The position numbers were made by a program, and so were the translations under genes. Shown here in pieces: positions 9,469 through 18,493 of a stretch of DNA of 64,000 nucleotides. The stretch lies in assembly GCA_913062605.1 (NCBI GenBank), contig CAJXWQ010000003.1, positions 1-64,000 on the forward strand, written 5' to 3'. The notes below the pieces were generated by a model. It had not been told where the DNA came from, searched no databases, and saw only the letters and a program-made list of their open reading frames with translations. Positions within the stretch are counted from its first letter, which is position 1; the number at the start of each line of letters is the position of its first letter. The stretch comes from an uncultured Cellvibrionales bacterium (GTDB taxonomy: Bacteria; Pseudomonadota; Gammaproteobacteria; Pseudomonadales; Porticoccaceae).

Positions 9469-10653
9469 CTAATAAAACTGCAGTATAATACCCAGAGTAA
9501 CGGTGTCGGTATCTTTGCCAGCATAGCCGCTGGCATTGGTGTCACCGCTGACATAATTCAGGTTTACACTGGCCTTATTGTTTATAATTACATAGTTCAG
9601 GCCCCATTCCATAGAATCGCTGCTATTGGCATCACTCGGGTTGTTTTTCGTATAGCGGAGATAGGGTTGGAACTTCCCTGGCCCAACGGCCGCTCGAAAT
9701 AGGTAGCCCGCTGTAGCGTAATGAGAATTACCATCGAAAAGACAAAAGCACTTATCGTCACTGGGAGGTGGTGATACCGGGGTGAAATCTGCATCTATTT
9801 CCTTGTACCCTCCCTCAAAGGTAAAGACCCCGCCATTGGATAAAACTCTTTCAGAAAAGATATCAAAGGCATAAGCGGAGAAGTCCCCGGATTCAGCTTT
9901 ACTTCCGGTGCCATCAGACTGGGATTGAAGTACTATCGCTGCCGTTAAAATATTGCCCTGTGTGCCGTAATAGGTGCCGTGGGTGTAGTAACCGGAATAG
10001 GATTCAACATTCAGGAAGTTGTAAGCCAGCCGCCCGGCATAAAGCAAGTGATCAGAATCATTGCCGTAATCATCCTCTAGTCCCTCAAAAGCACCCAGTT
10101 GATATTGAAGTTTTCCGGTGGTTCCCCAGAGAACGCCACCTTCGCTTCGCCCCAGCTGGCCAGCGGGACCATCATAATCTGCGGAAAACAAAGGTTGTCG
10201 GTACTGGTTCCAACTCATGCCGGCATAGGGGCCGTTAAGGCCGGGGCGATCAGAGGGCACCAGTGTGCGGCCCACCCAGAGATTAACCGCGGGGCTGAAT
10301 TCAAAACGCAAGAGGGCGTCAATGGTCATCATGGAGTCCCCCTCATACTTCTCTGTATTAATATTAAATTTTAAGTATTCGTGGAGCTGACCAGAGATAT
10401 AGAAACGCTGGCTGTTAATGGAAAATTCAGAGCTGTCGTCAGTATCACTATTTCGTGATGCCATTTGCAGCCGAAGCCCAGTGCCTATCGTTAACCACGT
10501 AGTGTCATCATGCTCAAATTTGAGACCATTCAGAGGAAGGTCCGCCATTGCGGGTATTGTGAGAAAGGCTGAACATAGAACCAGTGTTCGGACTAAATAA
10601 GTCGCCAGAATTTTTAGTGATAAAGGCTGTGGGCTAATAAAAACTGGGCTCAT
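9469..10653 (-). CDS. Outer-membrane porin, OprP/OprO-like
   Basis: A 394-residue exported beta-barrel protein. The N-terminus carries a signal peptide with predicted cleavage after AMA before DLPLNG. The body is rich in alternating aromatic and polar strands, has YISGQLHEYLKFNINTEKY and RFEFSPAVNLWVGRTLVPSDRPG typical of the phosphate-selective porin family, and ends with a terminal aromatic (LGIILQFY) as expected for barrel insertion. The substrate cannot be told; no phosphate genes are adjacent. It lies downstream of rlmA on the same strand with a 111-base gap. Confidence 0.8.
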   Translation of the reverse strand: MSPVFISPQPLSLKILATYLVRTLVLCSAFLTIPAMADLPLNGLKFEHDDTTWLTIGTGLRLQMASRNSDTDDSSEFSINSQRFYISGQLHEYLKFNINTEKYEGDSMMTIDALLRFEFSPAVNLWVGRTLVPSDRPGLNGPYAGMSWNQYRQPLFSADYDGPAGQLGRSEGGVLWGTTGKLQYQLGAFEGLEDDYGNDSDHLLYAGRLAYNFLNVESYSGYYTHGTYYGTQGNILTAAIVLQSQSDGTGSKAESGDFSAYAFDIFSERVLSNGGVFTFEGGYKEIDADFTPVSPPPSDDKCFCLFDGNSHYATAGYLFRAAVGPGKFQPYLRYTKNNPSDANSSDSMEWGLNYVIINNKASVNLNYVSGDTNASGYAGKDTDTVTLGIILQFY

Positions 10654-10764
10654 TCCCTATCCTTTTTTATGGCGGGCTTTTTATTGTTGCAAGCCAGTAT
10701 ATAGAGAGGGCACCACAGATAGTAGCAACTATAGGTAGTGGGCCTCATGGACAAAAAATAATCG

Positions 10765-11679
10765 TTACTGCTTTATTTTTGCTTGGCTCCATACATCATG
10801 GTTAACCGGGGCTGGTTTAGGGGCTTGCTTAATGGGCGCATAAACCCGGATCACAAAATCTACTTCAGTGCTCAGGCTTTCCGCTTCATCGAGCTTGGCT
10901 TTGGCTGCACGATCACCTTTCCAATAAAAGGGCGTCATTGATAACAGCTGCTTGATGGCGCTATTGCCCTGAATCTCCAGTTGATAGCTCACCTGTTGTT
11001 CGTCGAGCAGATCAAAACCTTTTGGCTGGTCGGGCGGTGTGTGTTCTTGAGCTTCTTTATAAAGTAATGTCTTTAGTGAAAACAAATGCCGTGGCCCCGG
11101 TGAGACAATCACCAATATCCCTGTAGATTTAAGAATACGTATTACTTCTTCATTATCACCCGGTGCAAATACCCGTAATACCGCATCCACGGAAGCGGGT
11201 AACACGGGAAGGTTGAAATTGCTGGCCACGGCAAAGCTGCTCTCTTTTAGCTGGCGGCTGGCAAGTTTTGTTGCATCGCGGGAAATATCAATACCAAATA
11301 ACAGAAGATCACTCCGTTGCTCAAACAGTTGTTGCAGGTAATAACCTTCACCACAGCCACTATCAAGTACACAGGCTCCCGACTTGAGGTGTTGGCCCAG
11401 AACGCCGGTGAGCTTATCCGCCAGGGGTTGGTAATGGCCTGCGGATAAAAAAGCCCGTCGACTGGTGACCATTGTTTTGGTGTCACCTGGGTCAGATGAA
11501 TTTTTTTGGTGGGCTAACAGTAGATTGGTATAACCCTCTTTTGCTCTATCGAAGCTATGATTATTCTCACAGTGCCACCCTTTTGCCGCCGATGATTGCC
11601 CGGTTTGTTCCTGTGGGGAAAGCAGTGGCATCTGACAAACAGGGCAGGCCCAGATAGAGGTACGGCTTTTGGTGGTCAT
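10765..11679 (-). CDS. rlmA: 23S rRNA (guanine-N1)-methyltransferase RlmA
   Basis: RlmA methylates N1 of a guanine in helix 35 of 23S rRNA. The N-terminal zinc finger is visible (ACPVCQMPL, then WHCENNHSFD), followed by the conserved GYTNLL and a class I SAM fold (VLDSGCGEGYYLQQL, then GIDISRDA). The product has 304 residues. In the Gram-positive homologue TlrB the adjacent guanine is modified, but the sequence resembles the Gram-negative enzyme. It is divergent from rapA. Confidence 0.92.
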   Translation of the reverse strand: MTTKSRTSIWACPVCQMPLLSPQEQTGQSSAAKGWHCENNHSFDRAKEGYTNLLLAHQKNSSDPGDTKTMVTSRRAFLSAGHYQPLADKLTGVLGQHLKSGACVLDSGCGEGYYLQQLFEQRSDLLLFGIDISRDATKLASRQLKESSFAVASNFNLPVLPASVDAVLRVFAPGDNEEVIRILKSTGILVIVSPGPRHLFSLKTLLYKEAQEHTPPDQPKGFDLLDEQQVSYQLEIQGNSAIKQLLSMTPFYWKGDRAAKAKLDEAESLSTEVDFVIRVYAPIKQAPKPAPVNHDVWSQAKIKQ

Positions 11680-11776
11680 AAGCTATGGTTATCCTGACAA
11701 TGCTAACTTTGGGTAGTTTATCCTTTGTGAACTCCCTAAAATACGCCCCGTTTTTAAGCATCTTGGAGAGCATCAA

Positions 11777-14700
11777 TTGGCAGCACCTGAATTCATTCCC
11801 GGTCAGCGTTGGATTAGTAATACAGAGTCTGAACTTGGCCTGGGTATTGTGGTGGACTACGCCAATCGGCGGGTGACCCTGAGTTTCCCTGCCGCCAGTG
11901 AACAGCGTACCTACGCAGCGGACAGCGCACCCCTAAGTCGGGTGGGATATCCGGTGGGTGAGTGTATCACCAGTGCGGATGGTGAGCAGCTCAAGGTGAC
12001 AGAACTTCGTGAGCGAGCCGGTTGCATTCTGTATATTGGAAAGAGTGACAACGGTGATGCTGTAGAGCTGGAAGAGATCGATCTCGATAGTTTTGTTCGG
12101 TTTAGCAAACCCCAGGATCGAATGTTTGCTGGCCAGATTGAGAAAAGTAGCAGTTTTGAACTTCGGGTAGAAACACTGGAACATCGTCACAGCCATCAGC
12201 AATCCGATGCGTTTGGGTTGCTCGGTGGTCGGGTGCAACTATTGCCCCATCAGCTGTATATCGCCAATCAAGTGGGGCAGCGTCATGCGCCTCGGGTGTT
12301 ATTGGCTGATGAAGTGGGGCTGGGTAAAACCATTGAGGCAGGGCTGGTGTTACATCAACAGCTGATCAGTGGCCGCGCCAGCCGTGCATTAATTGTGGTG
12401 CCCGATAGCCTGGTGCATCAATGGCTGGTAGAAATGCTGCGTCGGTTTAATCTGCGGTTTACCATTTTGGATGAGGCACGTTGTCTGGCTCTGGAAGAAG
12501 TCGATACGGATGATGATTTATTTGGCTTGGATGATTCCACAGATGAACTCATGGATGAGCCTGATGAAGAGCAGCCTCTGGAGATAGACAACCCCTTTGA
12601 AACCGCTCAATTGGTATTGTGTAGCCTGTCATTTTTGACTGAGCATGTTGGGCGTCATATACAAGCCTTGGAAGCTCCGTGGGATTTAATGATTGTCGAT
12701 GAGGCGCACCATCTAACCTGGAGTGAACAGCAGGTTAGCCCCGAATATGCGTGTATTGAAGCCTTGGCCCAGAAAATTCCTGGGTTGCTGTTGCTCACGG
12801 CAACGCCTGAACAGCTGGGTGTTGAAGGTCACTTTGCCCGGTTGCGTTTACTGGATCCGGATCGTTATTTCGACTTGCAGAAATTCAATGAAGAAGAAGC
12901 GTGCTACCGCCCAGTAAGTGATCTGGTACAACAATTGTTGGCGGATGATGTGAACGTGCAGCTACAAGATAATCCAGAACTGAAAAAACGGCTGACAGAA
13001 TATCTGGGTGATCAAACAGCTGCCGAGCTAACATCTGGCCCTGAAACAGAGTCTAATCAGCAGGGAATTGGCCAACAAGGGGTTCAGCAGAGCATCGATG
13101 ATGCTATCGACAGCCTGCTTGACCGTCATGGTACGGGTCGAGTGCTGTTTCGTAATACCCGCGACACAGTAGAAGGTTTCCGTGAGCGTCACCTTAACGC
13201 CCACCCATTAGAAGCGCCTGCGCAGTTTGTTGAAGCCAGTTCCAGCGCTACATTAGAAGAATTACTGCATCCTGAATTATTGCTCTCTCACTCAGTGTTG
13301 GGAGATGAGGTGTGGACGATCTCCGATCCCAGAGTGGCCTGGTTGGTTGAGTGGTTGGCAGAAAATCGCGAAGAAAAGGTACTGGTGATTTGTGCTCGTG
13401 CCAGTACGGCTCAAACTCTGGAAGAGTATTTGCGGCTGCGCAAAGGTGTTCAATCTGCTGTATTCCACGAAGGGTTGGGGTTAGTGGCGCGAGACCGTGC
13501 TGCGGCTTATTTTGCGGATGAAGATGAGCGTGCTCAGGTGTTGGTCTGTTCTGAAATTGGCAGTGAGGGACGCAACTTCCAGTTTGCCCGCCATCTCGTA
13601 CTGTTTGATTTACCCCTAAATCCAGATTTGCTGGAACAGCGGATTGGTCGGTTGGACCGTATTGGACAGCGCCATGATGTACAAATTCATGTGCCGTACT
13701 ATGCCTCAGACCCTTATGCCGCAGACCCTCACGTGGCAGGTCTTCAGAGTGAAGGAAAGCAGAATGCACAGGAAGTTCTGCTGAACTGGTATCACCATGG
13801 GCTCAATGCTTTTGAGCGAGTCTGTCCTATTGGGCAGGCAATGTATCAACAGTTTGAAGAATCCTTGCGCCACTGCCTAACGGCGGGTTGTGAGGATGAG
13901 CTGGAGCTACTGATTGGGCAAACACATCTGGCCACAGAAAATACACTTAAAAATTTACATGAGGGCCGAGACCGCCTGCTTGAGCTGAACTCCTGTAACA
14001 CTCGTCGGGCAGAGGATGTAGTCGATGCGCTATTAGCTGCAACACAGATGAGGGAATTGGCGGAATACATGGATCGTCTGTTTGATCAGTTTGGCGTTGA
14101 ACAAGAATTTCACAGTGCTGACAGTATTGTGTTGCACCCTGGTGACCATATGGTTTGCCACAGCTTTCCGGGCTTGCCCAGTGATGGCATGACAGGCACT
14201 TATCACAGAACCAAGGCACTCAGTCGCGAAGATATGCAGTTCCTGACATGGGAGCACCCCATGGTCAGTGGTGCCATTGATATGGTGCTGGAAGGTGATT
14301 TTGGCAATACCGCGCTTTGTACCATCAAACTGCCACCGTTGAAGCCCGGAACATTGCTATTGGAAACCATCTACACAGTGCACTGCCCGGCCCCAAAGCA
14401 CCTGCAATTGCACCGTTACCTGCATCAGCCAATGGTGCGTATTGTGGTCGATATCAAGAATAATAACCTGAGTAAGGTGTTAACTTTTGAGCGGCTCAGC
14501 AGTTTGGCAAAATCTGTCAAAAGGCGCACTGGCGTCGATATAGTGCGTCATGCTCGGCCTGAAATAACCCAGATGATTGCGCAAACTGACAAGATTTCAG
14601 GGGCACAGCAGGAAGAGATTATTTCAGCCGCCATGACACAAATGACTCATGAGCAACAGGTCGAACTTAATCGCCTCACAGCATTGGCAGAAGTGAATCC

Positions 14701-14815
14701 AAATATCCGCCAAGATGAAATAGAACACCTGAAATCAAATGCTGAGTTATTGGCCCATCATTTACAGAGTGCTCAGTTGAAATTGGATGCACTGCGAGTA
14801 ATTATCACTGTATAA
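11777..14815 (+). CDS. rapA: RNA polymerase-associated ATPase RapA
   Basis: RapA is a SWI2/SNF2 translocase that recycles RNA polymerase after termination. The start RWISNTESELGLGIV matches the family N-terminus. I chose TTG at 11777 because GGAG (11765-11768) is 8 bases upstream and the protein then begins MAAPEFIPGQRW. Walker A is DEVGLGKT (178-185), the DEAH box is at 308-311, and the helicase C motif SEIGSEGRNFQFA and arginine-finger region LDRIGQRHDV follow. It has 1012 residues, slightly longer than the E. coli protein, with an acidic insert near 245-275 (DDLFGLDD...). Confidence 0.95.
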   Translation: MAAPEFIPGQRWISNTESELGLGIVVDYANRRVTLSFPAASEQRTYAADSAPLSRVGYPVGECITSADGEQLKVTELRERAGCILYIGKSDNGDAVELEEIDLDSFVRFSKPQDRMFAGQIEKSSSFELRVETLEHRHSHQQSDAFGLLGGRVQLLPHQLYIANQVGQRHAPRVLLADEVGLGKTIEAGLVLHQQLISGRASRALIVVPDSLVHQWLVEMLRRFNLRFTILDEARCLALEEVDTDDDLFGLDDSTDELMDEPDEEQPLEIDNPFETAQLVLCSLSFLTEHVGRHIQALEAPWDLMIVDEAHHLTWSEQQVSPEYACIEALAQKIPGLLLLTATPEQLGVEGHFARLRLLDPDRYFDLQKFNEEEACYRPVSDLVQQLLADDVNVQLQDNPELKKRLTEYLGDQTAAELTSGPETESNQQGIGQQGVQQSIDDAIDSLLDRHGTGRVLFRNTRDTVEGFRERHLNAHPLEAPAQFVEASSSATLEELLHPELLLSHSVLGDEVWTISDPRVAWLVEWLAENREEKVLVICARASTAQTLEEYLRLRKGVQSAVFHEGLGLVARDRAAAYFADEDERAQVLVCSEIGSEGRNFQFARHLVLFDLPLNPDLLEQRIGRLDRIGQRHDVQIHVPYYASDPYAADPHVAGLQSEGKQNAQEVLLNWYHHGLNAFERVCPIGQAMYQQFEESLRHCLTAGCEDELELLIGQTHLATENTLKNLHEGRDRLLELNSCNTRRAEDVVDALLAATQMRELAEYMDRLFDQFGVEQEFHSADSIVLHPGDHMVCHSFPGLPSDGMTGTYHRTKALSREDMQFLTWEHPMVSGAIDMVLEGDFGNTALCTIKLPPLKPGTLLLETIYTVHCPAPKHLQLHRYLHQPMVRIVVDIKNNNLSKVLTFERLSSLAKSVKRRTGVDIVRHARPEITQMIAQTDKISGAQQEEIISAAMTQMTHEQQVELNRLTALAEVNPNIRQDEIEHLKSNAELLAHHLQSAQLKLDALRVIITV

Positions 14816-14835
14816 AGCAGGCATAGTTCATCACG

Positions 14836-14884
14836 GCCATTAGTTATTAACTGCTACTAGTTATTAATTGCCATTAGTTACTAA
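14836..14884 (+). repeat. 17-bp tandem repeat, about three copies
   Basis: Units beginning GCCATTAGTTATTAACT repeat at 14836, 14853 and 14870 in the gap between rapA and the FKBP gene. Similar words (TTAGTTACCATTAGTCATTAA) occur before dacA near 4828. Confidence 0.7.
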
Positions 14885-14893
14885 AGAGTATCG

Positions 14894-15376
14894 ATGAAAA
14901 TAGAACATAACTCAGTGGTGAAATTCCACTACCGTCTACGAGATGAATCCGGTGCGGAAATGGAGCACTCTCACGATGGAGAGCCCAATATTTATATGCA
15001 TGGCCATCGCGCTATTACTCCCGGCCTTGAAGGGGCGCTGACCGATAAAGAAGTGGGTGACGTGTTTAGTGTGACCCTGCCGCCAGAGAAAGGGTTTGGT
15101 CTCCGAGAGGAAGGCCGAGAACAGCGAGTACCCATCAAGCATTTGCTGGGGAAAGCTAAGCCAAAAGTCGGTATGGTGGTGTCTGTTCAGACAGAGGCTG
15201 GTCCTCGCCAGGCTGTGGTGATCAAGGTGGGCAAGTTTAATGTGGATTTGGACACCAACCATCCTCTGGCGGGCAAAACGGTTACCTTTGATATTGAAAT
15301 TGTTGACGTGCGTGAAGCAACGTCAGAAGAAATTGAGCATGGTCATCCCCACGGGGATGGCGGTTGCCAACACTAA
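14894..15376 (+). CDS. FKBP-type peptidyl-prolyl isomerase, SlyD-like
   Basis: A 160-residue SlyD-family isomerase/chaperone. The conserved MHGHRAITPGLEGAL is intact and the C-terminal tail EHGHPHGDGGCQH is His-rich, as in SlyD, where it binds nickel or other metals. It is the closest relative of the protein at 8989-9435, with matching starts (MKIE.NSVV.FHY) and matching C-terminal halves. It lies upstream of EfpL on the same strand. Confidence 0.92.
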   Translation: MKIEHNSVVKFHYRLRDESGAEMEHSHDGEPNIYMHGHRAITPGLEGALTDKEVGDVFSVTLPPEKGFGLREEGREQRVPIKHLLGKAKPKVGMVVSVQTEAGPRQAVVIKVGKFNVDLDTNHPLAGKTVTFDIEIVDVREATSEEIEHGHPHGDGGCQH

Positions 15377-15427
15377 AATGTACCTTTTAAAACAATCCAC
15401 ACCCTAAATTCAGGGAGGAGAAATAAA

Positions 15428-15994
15428 GTGCCAAAGGCGAACGAATTAAAAAAAGGGATGGTTGTTGAGATCAATGGCGCACCTCATTCTGTAAAACAGG
15501 TTGAGGCGAAAAGCCCTTCTTCTCGTGGTGCATCCACCCTGTACAAGGTGCGTTTTACCAACCTGAAAACCCGTCAGAAACTGGATGAATCTTACAAAGG
15601 GGATGACCTCCTCAAAGATGCTGATTGTGTCCGTGTAACGCTGCAGTATTCCTATCTGGATGGCGACACCTACATGTTTATGAATTCAGAAGACTATAGT
15701 CAATACGGGTTGAATACTGATGAGATTGAAGACCAACTTGGTTATATCACTGAAGGGTTGGCAGACATCGTAGGCTTGGTAATGGATGGTGCATTGTTGG
15801 GTATTGAGTTGCCTCAATCCATAATCGTGGAGGTAGTGGACACCGCCCCCGGCATTAAGGGTGCCACCGCCGCTGGGCGCAGTAAGCCAGCAACCCTCTC
15901 TACCGGGCTGGAGATACAAGTACCTGAATACCTGGAGACAGGGGAAATGGTGAAGGTGAATACTGTGACTGGGAAATTTATGTCACGAGCTTGA
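15428..15994 (+). CDS. yeiP: Elongation factor P-like protein EfpL (YeiP)
   Basis: EfpL is the second EF-P-type factor that relieves ribosomes stalled on proline-rich and other difficult motifs. The 188 residues match YeiP throughout: MPKANELKKGMVVEINGAPH, the decoding loop SPSSRGASTLYK with an Arg at the tip in place of the lysine modified in classical EF-P, and SYLDGDTYMFMN. The start is GTG at 15428, preceded by GGGAGGAG (ending 15420). A rho-independent terminator follows. Confidence 0.95.
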   Translation: MPKANELKKGMVVEINGAPHSVKQVEAKSPSSRGASTLYKVRFTNLKTRQKLDESYKGDDLLKDADCVRVTLQYSYLDGDTYMFMNSEDYSQYGLNTDEIEDQLGYITEGLADIVGLVMDGALLGIELPQSIIVEVVDTAPGIKGATAAGRSKPATLSTGLEIQVPEYLETGEMVKVNTVTGKFMSRA

Positions 15995-16027
15995 TGGCCT
16001 GAAGAGCTACCGTTGTGAATTCTAACA

Positions 16028-16060
16028 GGGGCTACTCTTTCGAGAGCGACCCCTTTTTTT
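16028..16060 (+). terminator. Rho-independent terminator after yeiP
   Basis: An imperfect stem (GGGG...CTCT, loop TTCG, AGAG...CCCC) is followed by seven T residues at 16054-16060. Confidence 0.75.
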
Positions 16061-16080
16061 ATGGGGCTAATTTTATGGGC

Positions 16081-16479
16081 CTAGTTGACCTTAACTCTAT
16101 CCTTACCTAAAAATTCCGGTGCCTGAACTGAAAGTACTTTCAATGGCATAGATGAGGTGACCGTCACCGCATGGGGTGTGCCCTCTGGAACATTAATGTA
16201 ATCCCCCGGCTCAATATCAAAACTCTCTTCACCTAATTGGAAAGTCCCTGATCCTTCCAGCACATAAAGTGTTTCTGTGTGTACCAAATGCTTGTGAAGA
16301 GGTACTTGCTGTTTCACGAAGACAATGAAATCGGTTGAATGGATATCACTGGAAATTTTCACTACATGAATATTTTCAAGGTTCGAGGGTGGGGTTATTT
16401 CGGATAACACCAGCTTGCCTGCACTGGCTTGGCTTAGACAAAACAATAGGGATAGAAATAGAACGGATTTAGTCTTCAT
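16081..16479 (-). CDS. Exported cupin-domain protein
   Basis: A 132-residue protein with a clear signal peptide (MKTKSVLFLSLLFCLSQASA) and one small cupin barrel. The two cupin motifs are visible: HKHLVHTETLYVLEGSG, with candidate metal-binding His and Glu, and PGDYINVPEGTPHAV with the last His. The ligand or reaction is unknown. It converges on yeiP and is followed by its own small neighbour on the same strand. Confidence 0.8.
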   Translation of the reverse strand: MKTKSVLFLSLLFCLSQASAGKLVLSEITPPSNLENIHVVKISSDIHSTDFIVFVKQQVPLHKHLVHTETLYVLEGSGTFQLGEESFDIEPGDYINVPEGTPHAVTVTSSMPLKVLSVQAPEFLGKDRVKVN

Positions 16480-16520
16480 GGTGGATTCCCGGTAAATAGG
16501 GCTTAGCTAGCGCAGGGTAA

Positions 16521-16844
16521 TTATTCCTCAACCCATACCTTTCGAAGTGGTTCGCCAAAATCATCATAGATAATTTTTTCTCGACGCTTTTTCTCCACTA
16601 TTTTTTTTGACTCGGGTTTTTTCTGGCGTGAGTCCAGTGCGGCGACGACTTCTGGGATAGGGGTGCGATTGGTCTTGGGCCCGTCGAAGAGTGGGGTTTG
16701 AAGGCTTTCGTTTGGGTTGGTTCGGCCACTGAGTCCGCGGGGGACCTGGTTGATTTCTCCACCCTGGCGGGTGTAGTCATCAATCTGATTTTGCAGTTCG
16801 ATGCGTAAATCAGCTTTGGTGGGAAATTTTTTCACGGTGCGCAC
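16521..16844 (-). CDS. Conserved-looking hypothetical protein
   Basis: A 107-residue protein I do not recognise with certainty. The first 40 residues (KKFPTKADLRIELQNQID, then YTRQGGEINQVPRGLSGR) form a helix followed by a Gly/Pro/Arg segment; the middle is disordered and basic (KKPESKKIVEKKRREK) and the end is IYDDFGEPLRKVWVEE. The start is GTG at 16844 with GAGAG 4 bases upstream; a GTG three codons later is possible. The helix plus GGEINQVPRG recalls small Pseudomonas proteins that bind RNA polymerase or the ribosome, but that is only a resemblance. Confidence 0.7.
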   Translation of the reverse strand: MRTVKKFPTKADLRIELQNQIDDYTRQGGEINQVPRGLSGRTNPNESLQTPLFDGPKTNRTPIPEVVAALDSRQKKPESKKIVEKKRREKIIYDDFGEPLRKVWVEE

Positions 16845-16931
16845 AGTGCTCTCAGTAGTACTTGGCCAGCCCTCAACCGATCAAGTATACCACCGGTTAG
16901 GGGTCTTTCGGGTCTGTCATTGCGGTCAATT

Positions 16932-17765
16932 CTACCAATGCTCCCATACCGGTGGGCAGTCTGCCGGATACTCTGAGTATTGACCCAATTCTGCCCATTG
17001 TTGGTTCGGCTGGTGGAAGTCTGAGCCACAGGAGCCCAGTAAATTTTTCTCGCGACAGATACTGGCCAAGTCCTGTGTAACGGAAGAAATCTGTTTACCC
17101 GATACGACCTCCATACCCTGACCCCCAGCCTCAATAAGGTCATCCAGCAGTCGTTTTAACTTGGTGCGAGTGAGCTTGTACTTGGTGGGGTGTGCCAATA
17201 CGGCGGTACCGCCAGCTTCCCTAATCCACTTGATTACCTGAGGTAGGTCGGCCCATAATTGTTTGATGTCGCCCGGTTTTCCGGGGCCAAGGTACTTCTT
17301 AAAGGCTTGTTTTATATTGCTGACTACACCGATATTCACTAGGTGCTGGGCAAAGTGTGGTCGGCCTACATTATCGTTATGGGCAATGGCAGTGGCGCCG
17401 TCCAGTGCACCTTGAAACCCCATGTGATGAAGTTTTTTGGCAATCAATACGGCTCGCTCTTGCCTGGCCTGATGTTGAAAGGCAACACCTTCCTGTAAGG
17501 CATCATTTTCTAGTTGAATATTCAAACCAACAATATGAATGTTGATGTTCTGCCACTGGGTAGAAAACTCGATGCCGGGGATAATTTTAATCGGTTGTTG
17601 GTCCAGCGGGCCAAGCTGCCGGTAGGCGTTGATGGTGTCGTGGTCGGTAATAGCTAGCGCATCTACACCCATTTCGGCGGCACGATTAACCAGCTCTATG
17701 GGGGAGAGTGCACCATCGGAGCAGGTGGTATGGCAGTGTAGATCGTACTTTATGGGCTGAGTCAT
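16932..17765 (-). CDS. rnm: PHP-domain phosphoesterase (RNase AM / YciV type)
   Basis: A 277-residue PHP metal-dependent phosphoesterase. The trinuclear metal-site motifs are present: DLHCHTTCSDG at the N-terminus, ITDHDT, PGIEFS, VLAHPTKYKL and GSDFH near the C-terminus. In E. coli the homologue is a 5'-3' exonuclease on RNA (rRNA 5' maturation) and hydrolyses 3',5'-nucleoside bisphosphates such as pAp. pAp is also released downstream of the PAPS made by cysC near 62 kb; a link is inference. Confidence 0.85.
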   Translation of the reverse strand: MTQPIKYDLHCHTTCSDGALSPIELVNRAAEMGVDALAITDHDTINAYRQLGPLDQQPIKIIPGIEFSTQWQNINIHIVGLNIQLENDALQEGVAFQHQARQERAVLIAKKLHHMGFQGALDGATAIAHNDNVGRPHFAQHLVNIGVVSNIKQAFKKYLGPGKPGDIKQLWADLPQVIKWIREAGGTAVLAHPTKYKLTRTKLKRLLDDLIEAGGQGMEVVSGKQISSVTQDLASICREKNLLGSCGSDFHQPNQQWAELGQYSEYPADCPPVWEHW

Positions 17766-17875
17766 GCCGTGATTATAGCGGGTAATGGTTTATCTCTGTT
17801 TTATAGAGTGATTTTTTTAGAACGGTTTTTTACCACAGCTATTTTCCAATGCGATTTTATTAATATAATGCCGCG

Positions 17876-18493
17876 ATGGATTACGTCATTCCCATTAGCG
17901 AAACTCAGCAGCGTGAAGTGATTGAGCAGACCGAGCACTTTATTCGACGCGGTACTGAATTGTTTCGCCACGACTTTGCGGTTATTCCTGTGGCCTTTGA
18001 CCTCCGTGGTCGTACGGCGGGAATGTATAAGGTGATGGGCAGGGAAAAAGGCTGGGCTTGGGGTAAGGGTTGGGGTAAAGGAAGGCACTGGGGCAAAGGG
18101 GTCGGCAAATCGAAAAACCAGCAGATTCGCTATAACCCCTGGATATTTGCTAAGTATTACGAAGAAAACCTGACGGTAACAGTGCCTCACGAAGTGGCAC
18201 ACTATTTAGTTGATTGTCTCTATGGCTTGAACCGGGGTAGCCTACGTCGGGTTCGTCCCCATGGTGCTGAATGGAAGGCTGTGATGGATGCCTTCGGCGT
18301 GGACAGTAGTGTCACCGCCAAGTTTGACCTTGCGGGGATTCCCTCTCGACAGCATCAGCAGTTTGACTATCGTTGTGATTGTAAAACACATCAGATCGGC
18401 ATTCGTCGTCATAACAAAGTGTTGCGAGGTGAAGCCAGCTACCTTTGCCGTCACTGTGGTGATGCGTTAAAGCAGGTGGTGGAAACGTCATGA
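17876..18493 (+). CDS. SprT-like zinc metalloprotein with Gly/Lys/Trp insert
   Basis: A 205-residue SprT-domain protein. It has the zinc-protease motif HEVAH (105-109), RPHGAEWKAVM with the third ligand, and a C-terminal zinc ribbon (YRCDC at the front, LCRHCG at the rear). Between DLRGRTAGMYKV and IRYNPWIFAKYY, normally nearly continuous, lies an insert of about 25 residues (56-80) containing WGKG three times. The DNA shows three 12-bp units beginning TGGGG(T/C)AA. SprT relatives include the DNA-protein crosslink protease SPRTN; bacterial function is unknown. The stop overlaps the next gene (ATGA). Confidence 0.88.
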   Translation: MDYVIPISETQQREVIEQTEHFIRRGTELFRHDFAVIPVAFDLRGRTAGMYKVMGREKGWAWGKGWGKGRHWGKGVGKSKNQQIRYNPWIFAKYYEENLTVTVPHEVAHYLVDCLYGLNRGSLRRVRPHGAEWKAVMDAFGVDSSVTAKFDLAGIPSRQHQQFDYRCDCKTHQIGIRRHNKVLRGEASYLCRHCGDALKQVVETS

